NCBI GenBank assembly: GCA_035701265.1
Contig: DASSNU010000021.1
Coordinates: 186,001-250,000, forward strand
Source of the DNA: DASSNU01 sp035701265
GTDB lineage: Bacteria; Gemmatimonadota; Gemmatimonadetes; Gemmatimonadales; Gemmatimonadaceae
Direction: 5' to 3'
DNA length: 64,000 nucleotides
Positions 63,540 through 64,000 of the stretch are shown here, one piece after another (position 1 is the stretch's first letter; every line of letters begins with the position of its first letter). The translations under genes and the position numbers were made by a program. Below the pieces are notes generated by a model. It was not told the DNA's origin, did no database searches, and was given only the letters and a program-made list of their open reading frames with translations.

Positions 63540-64000
63540 GGTGCGCGCGCGCTCCGTAGGCGGCGGGAGCGACCGCCGCTTCGGACGGGCCGGAGGCGGG
63601 GCGGAGCTCCCACACCGCGCGCACCATCGTGATCGCCGCCTCCGGGCACACCTCGGCGCAGAGCCCGCAGCGTGTGCACCGCTCGGGATCGATGTGCGCG
63701 ACGCGCGGCATCCCGCCGAGCGCGATCGCCGCGGTGGGGCAGGGGGCGACGCAGGCACCGCAGCCCGTGCACTCGTCATCCACGCTCGGCAGCACGGTGC
63801 AGTCGAAGCAGCGTGCCGCTTCCTCGGTGGCGAGCGTCGCGGAATGCCGCGCGCTCGAGAACGGATCGGCCGGCGGCGCATCGAAGAGCGGGAGATGGCG
63901 GCGCGGCGCGGTCACGGCGCGGCGTGCGAGCTCCGGTATGTGATCCTCCGCCTCCACGCATGCCGACGCGATGGATGGCGGCACGGCCACACCGGTGAGC
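63526..64000 (-). CDS. C-terminal part of an Fe-S oxidoreductase with two [4Fe-4S] sites
   Basis: About 158 residues are visible; the N-terminus lies right of the window. Two ferredoxin motifs (CTGCGACVAPCP and CTRCGLCAEVCP) follow an extra CFDC pair. The preceding residues (PSIASACVEAEDHIPELARRAV; ATEEAARCFDC) resemble the end of FAD/NAD(P)H-dependent oxidoreductases of the glutamate-synthase small-subunit type. It may transfer electrons between NAD(P)H and a ferredoxin acceptor. Its end overlaps hflX by 14 nt, convergently. Confidence 0.75.
   Translation of the reverse strand, partial: LTGVAVPPSIASACVEAEDHIPELARRAVTAPRRHLPLFDAPPADPFSSARHSATLATEEAARCFDCTVLPSVDDECTGCGACVAPCPTAAIALGGMPRVAHIDPERCTRCGLCAEVCPEAAITMVRAVWELRPASGPSEAAVAPAAYGARAHLTGA

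Overview
The window is high-GC DNA from a diderm bacterium. It encodes outer-membrane lipoproteins, a BamD-like protein, a complete Tol-Pal cluster and an LptD-like barrel, together with Tat and Sec export genes. The gene content (long SecA with an inserted segment after motif II, hemX-sirC-hemA followed by galE and tol genes, recA-recX-alaS, paired TPR/acidic proteins) and the compact, G-rich coding style fit Gemmatimonadota best. That placement is an inference from gene content; there is no rRNA gene in the window. Nearly everything is on the + strand. Only ppiD (37358-39187) and an Fe-S protein cut by the right edge (63526-64000) are on the - strand. About 25 neighbouring gene pairs overlap by 1-11 nt, so long co-translated operons dominate. 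No tRNA, rRNA, CRISPR array, insertion sequence or prophage was seen.

Layout. 1-1277: two UDP-glucuronate-using sugar enzymes (left one truncated by the edge). 1312-6093: bamD, nadD, secA, closed by a strong hairpin. 6187-13045: radC, rel, uvrB, then the t6A/acetylation genes tsaE, tsaB, rimI. 13131-14969: ssb and a secreted LysM protein. 15078-22113: hemX, sirC-like, hemA (tetrapyrrole synthesis), a galE-type epimerase, then tolQ, tolR, a TonB/TolA-like protein and tolB, followed by pal and cpoB to 23613. 23633-27378: tatC and lptD. 27375-32914: a histidine-degradation operon hutH-hutU-(radical SAM)-hutI. 32977-37321: a 927-residue TPR protein, polyprenyl diphosphate synthase, a DUF4321-type membrane protein and tatA, ending in a perfect 30-bp palindrome shared with the convergent ppiD. 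39374-49093: a second TPR/acidic protein, aroQ, a proline peptidase, accB, pilT, accC, comB, ftsK. 49326-54750: yraN, recA, recX, alaS. 54779-58774: a small unknown gene, a CpsB-type PHP phosphatase, a gmhA-type SIS isomerase, an SDR and CCA-transferase. 58826-64000: an unknown gene, a ZIP transporter, rarA, a LEA14-like lipoprotein, hflX and the Fe-S protein.

The most unusual points are a radical SAM enzyme with SPASM-like C-terminal cysteines sitting inside the hut operon; a sharp strand-composition switch inside hutI that continues into the next gene; pilT wedged between accB and accC; two TPR proteins with long acidic linkers; an hflX frame with no ATG/GTG/TTG at its conserved N-terminus; promoters of alaS and probably uvrB placed so close to the start codon that leaderless mRNAs are expected; and a structured, tandem-repeat-bearing recA-recX spacer. 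I did not find a convincing wholly new multi-gene system; the radical SAM/hut arrangement and the TPR pair are the best candidates for new biology.
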